Assembly (NCBI GenBank): GCA_002451715.1
Contig: DKDD01000140.1
Span: 1 to 5,576, forward strand
Length of the DNA stretch: 5,576 nt
Source: Ruminococcaceae bacterium UBA6857
GTDB lineage: Bacteria > Bacillota > Clostridia > Oscillospirales > Acutalibacteraceae
Direction: 5' to 3'
The position numbers were made by a program, and so were the translations under genes. The notes beneath the pieces were generated by a model. That model searched no databases. It was not told the DNA's origin and was given only the letters and a program-made list of their open reading frames with translations. Shown one piece after another: positions 3,235 to 5,576 of the stretch. Positions within the stretch are counted from its first letter, which is position 1. Every line of letters starts with the position of its first letter.

Positions 3235-5576
3235 TTATCTTGAAAGATAGCTTTCGATTCCGTCGCTTATTGCAGCCGCGATTTTATCGCGGTTTGTTTC
3301 GTCAAGCATAATGCGGCACTCGGTTTCGTTTGTGATGAAAGCTGTTTCAACAAGTACGCTCGGACATTCTTCAAGCCTTGTCACGCTGAACGGATTGTAA
3401 ATTGTTCCGAGTGCGCAGGCAGAACGCTTTTCGCTGTTTGAAGAATAAAAATCATTTTGAAAAAGTGCGCACATTTTTTCATATATTGCGCTTGCCAGCG
3501 GCTGAGAGAACGGGCGGTAATAATAAACCGCCGTTCCAAGCTTTGAAGTGTTGACCGACGCGTTGCAGTGAATACTGACAAAAAGGTCTGCGTCGTTTTG
3601 CCGTGCATAGGTTTTTCGTTCTTCAAGCGTTATGTCCGTGTCACCCGTTCGGGTCATGAGAACTTTTGCGCCGCGTTTTTCAAGCTCATTCTTTGTTGCA
3701 ACGGCCAAAGCAAAGTTCATTCTGCTTTCATATGCCGCGCCGGAAAGCCCCGTTGCGCCGACATCGGAGCCGCCGTGACCCGGGTCAAGAACAACCAAGG
3801 TTCCCGAAAGTGCTTTCGGTTTTCCTTTAAGGGTTAGGACAAGCTTTCCGCTGCTGTCGCGTGTGATACTGTATCCGTAATACCTGCCCTCGTTTTTAAG
3901 TTCAAACGTAAGACTCACTGTATTTTGTGCGGAATCCGCACTCCACGAAGCGGCCGAAACAACGTCGTTTTTTGAAACATCGACACTTCCGCTTGCAGAA
4001 GAGGTGTAGTAAAACGTGAACTGAATATACTTCGCAGTGAACGAACTGACGTTGAACCTTTTTGAATATGCCGAATAGTATGCCTGCGGCCCGAAGCCGA
4101 AAGAATAAGGAACTTCCCAATTCATTGAAAGTTTGATTTTAAGGTCACCGTTCTTTTCTTCCGCCGAATCAACGGCAATTCTGTTTTCGCCCTGGTTTAC
4201 ATATGACACAAGGCGAACGTCCTTTGTGAGAACGCGTCTTCCCGAAGAAAGCGAATAAAAATCCCTTGTGATTCCCTCTTCACTGTCATAAAGCTGACTT
4301 TGTCCCGTAACATAATCGATCGTACCTTTAACAAGCGGCGTATAATACGGAACAAAGCTGTCGTCGTTCGTCGCGGGCGGCCATGTGTCGGCGTAATCGG
4401 ACGTGACAACGCACATTTGGTTGCCTGTGTACCTTTGGGCAGTTGTATTCGGCAAGGTTGTGCCATTCGGCGAAGTTTGTCCGCCCGAGGATGTTTCAAC
4501 ATTGTTGCCGATTGTCACTTTGTTCGAACCGAAAGTTGTTGTCTCTCCGATAGGGGTTGAAACTTCAATTCCGCCGTCCGAAACATAAATTACGGACGGT
4601 CCGTCCTTTGTATAAGTTTTGCCGTTATAAGCTGCGGTAACAATAAGTTTTCCGAGCGATTCAATTTCAACCTTACTTTGCGGCGCGGTGATTCTTGCCG
4701 TATATGTGCAATAGCCGTCCTTTTCTTTTGAAGTCTGCTTTGCTTCAACGCGGTTTGTTCCGGCCTTAACGGTAACTTCGGCGCCTGCCGCGGCGGTAAC
4801 GGTAAGTTTAAGCTTTTTTCCCGGTGTTGCGTAAATTGCCGAAACGGGCTTAATTTTGCGGATAACTTCATCGTTAAAATCAACCGTAACGTTATAAGTG
4901 AGCTTCTTTGAACACTGAGAAAATGTGAATCGGTTTTCTCCGTTTTTGAGCGAAAGGTCAACCGTTGCCGTTCCGTCGGCAGAGGGTTCGATTTCTTCTC
5001 CGTCAAGAAAGAACGGGAACAAATTTGAACCCCGAAGAACAAGGCTGATTTTGTGTTCGCTTGTTTTCACCGTGTCGCCTTTTGAATAACCGTCGATTGA
5101 AAGCGGCGCAAATGCAAGCGTTTTGTCTATTCCGTCCGAAAGATATTTTTCGGCGGCAGTGAAGCAGCCCTGAACGTCGCTTTGAACATCGCCGAGATTC
5201 AAAAACAACCGTGATTTTACCGACAAGAACTCATCCGAAAGAGCGATGTTTTCAAGCGGAAGAGCCGCGCTTTTGTTTTTTGTCCGCACCGTGTCAAATC
5301 GGATTCCGGCGCAGATTTCAAGGCCGTTTGTTTTGCAAAAAGCGTCAGCCTTTTTCAAAAACATTTCGTTTTCGCGTTTTGTTTTTCCGCCGAAAAGAAT
5401 CAAAACAGAATCCGGTTTTTCTTTTTTGAAGTTCAGCTTTTCAAAATCATCAAAGCCGAACGGAAGTTCAAGAAAAACTTTCTTTTTTCCCGACAGTTCT
5501 TTTGTTTTTTGAAAAACGGACAAAAGTTTTTTTGTGCTTAAGTCGTTTGTTCCCGCAAGCACAATTCCGTCTGCAT
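3235..5576 (-). CDS. Large multi-domain N-acetylmuramoyl-L-alanine amidase (Amidase_3), 5' end beyond the right edge
   Basis: Predicted exported zinc amidase that cuts the bond between N-acetylmuramic acid and L-alanine in peptidoglycan. The frame is open to the window edge: GCA GAC GGA ATT precede the first in-frame GTG at 5562, which has no good Shine-Dalgarno, so the true start is probably outside. Numbering below counts that GTG as 1. Residues 1-160 are alpha/beta in pattern, with strands such as KVFLELPF, SVLILFGG and LEICAGIRF, and are unassigned. About 168-228 and 238-327 look like two beta-sandwich (Ig/cadherin-like) domains. About 335-380 is a Thr/Ser/Gly/Asn-rich linker. About 382-452 may be SH3-like (FYSLSSGRRVLTKDVRLV). 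About 470-580 is beta-rich and may be AMIN-like. The catalytic domain is 587-773, with zinc ligands H596 (LDPGHGG), E612 (YESRMN) and H665 (SIHCNA), and catalytic E739 (VETAFITN). All key residues are intact. The C-terminus ends directly after the domain. Confidence 0.93.
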   Translation of the reverse strand, partial: ADGIVLAGTNDLSTKKLLSVFQKTKELSGKKKVFLELPFGFDDFEKLNFKKEKPDSVLILFGGKTKRENEMFLKKADAFCKTNGLEICAGIRFDTVRTKNKSAALPLENIALSDEFLSVKSRLFLNLGDVQSDVQGCFTAAEKYLSDGIDKTLAFAPLSIDGYSKGDTVKTSEHKISLVLRGSNLFPFFLDGEEIEPSADGTATVDLSLKNGENRFTFSQCSKKLTYNVTVDFNDEVIRKIKPVSAIYATPGKKLKLTVTAAAGAEVTVKAGTNRVEAKQTSKEKDGYCTYTARITAPQSKVEIESLGKLIVTAAYNGKTYTKDGPSVIYVSDGGIEVSTPIGETTTFGSNKVTIGNNVETSSGGQTSPNGTTLPNTTAQRYTGNQMCVVTSDYADTWPPATNDDSFVPYYTPLVKGTIDYVTGQSQLYDSEEGITRDFYSLSSGRRVLTKDVRLVSYVNQGENRIAVDSAEEKNGDLKIKLSMNWEVPYSFGFGPQAYYSAYSKRFNVSSFTAKYIQFTFYYTSSASGSVDVSKNDVVSAASWSADSAQNTVSLTFELKNEGRYYGYSITRDSSGKLVLTLKGKPKALSGTLVVLDPGHGGSDVGATGLSGAAYESRMNFALAVATKNELEKRGAKVLMTRTGDTDITLEERKTYARQNDADLFVSIHCNASVNTSKLGTAVYYYRPFSQPLASAIYEKMCALFQNDFYSSNSEKRSACALGTIYNPFSVTRLEECPSVLVETAFITNETECRIMLDETNRDKIAAAISDGIESYLSR

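Noticed and set aside
3236..3249. TATCTT-GA-AAGATA palindrome at the convergent stops as a bidirectional terminator
   Set aside because: The loop would be two bases, the stem is A/T-rich and no T-run follows it on either strand.
370..5515. Frequent word TTTTGAA (TTCAAAA on the minus strand) across the window
   Set aside because: Occurrences follow coding direction, including in the plus-strand gene, and read as common codon pairs (Ser-Lys, Phe-Lys) in several frames, so codon preference explains them better than a DNA motif.
5560..5562. GTG as the true start of the amidase
   Set aside because: The frame stays open to the window edge, no good Shine-Dalgarno precedes it, no signal peptide follows, and it lies within what looks like a folded segment (ADGIVLAGTND).

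Overview
The window reads as a low-to-moderate GC Gram-positive genome of the Clostridia, probably close to Oscillospiraceae. The reasons are the A-rich Shine-Dalgarno/AAA/GAA/TCA-style coding, a BofA-like protein (a sporulation-type family), an FMN riboswitch in front of an ECF-type riboflavin transporter, a C5a-peptidase/lactocepin-like subtilase and a very long multi-domain cell-wall amidase. The genus is inference only.

Layout, left to right. (1) 1-991, minus: the first 330 residues of a secreted subtilisin-like (S8) protease that runs off the left edge. It starts at a TTG codon and has its own promoter and a perfect leader hairpin. (2) 1086-1112: a strong rho-independent terminator. (3) 1128-1697, minus: riboflavin transporter S component RibU. 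Its roughly 220-nt leader contains a consensus promoter, a complete FMN riboswitch aptamer and an attenuator terminator. (4) 1961-2920, minus: class I mannose-6-phosphate isomerase. (5) 2921-2969: a compact divergent promoter region. (6) 2970-3233, plus: an 87-residue BofA-family membrane protein. (7) 3235-5576, minus: a long N-acetylmuramoyl-L-alanine amidase (Amidase_3) entering from the right edge. Its stop codon faces the bofA-like stop with one base between them.

The genes do not form one functional operon; most appear to be separate transcription units. The clearest regulatory logic is at ribU: riboflavin uptake should be shut off by transcription termination when FMN is plentiful. The protease and the amidase are both predicted surface or secreted hydrolases. 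The BofA-like protein could belong to sporulation control, but nothing else in the window tests that.

No stretch longer than 300 bases lacks a gene. No tRNA, rRNA, insertion sequence or CRISPR array was seen. I did not find evidence of an undescribed multi-gene system. The least explained part is the N-terminal ~330 residues of the amidase, followed by the leader hairpin of the protease.
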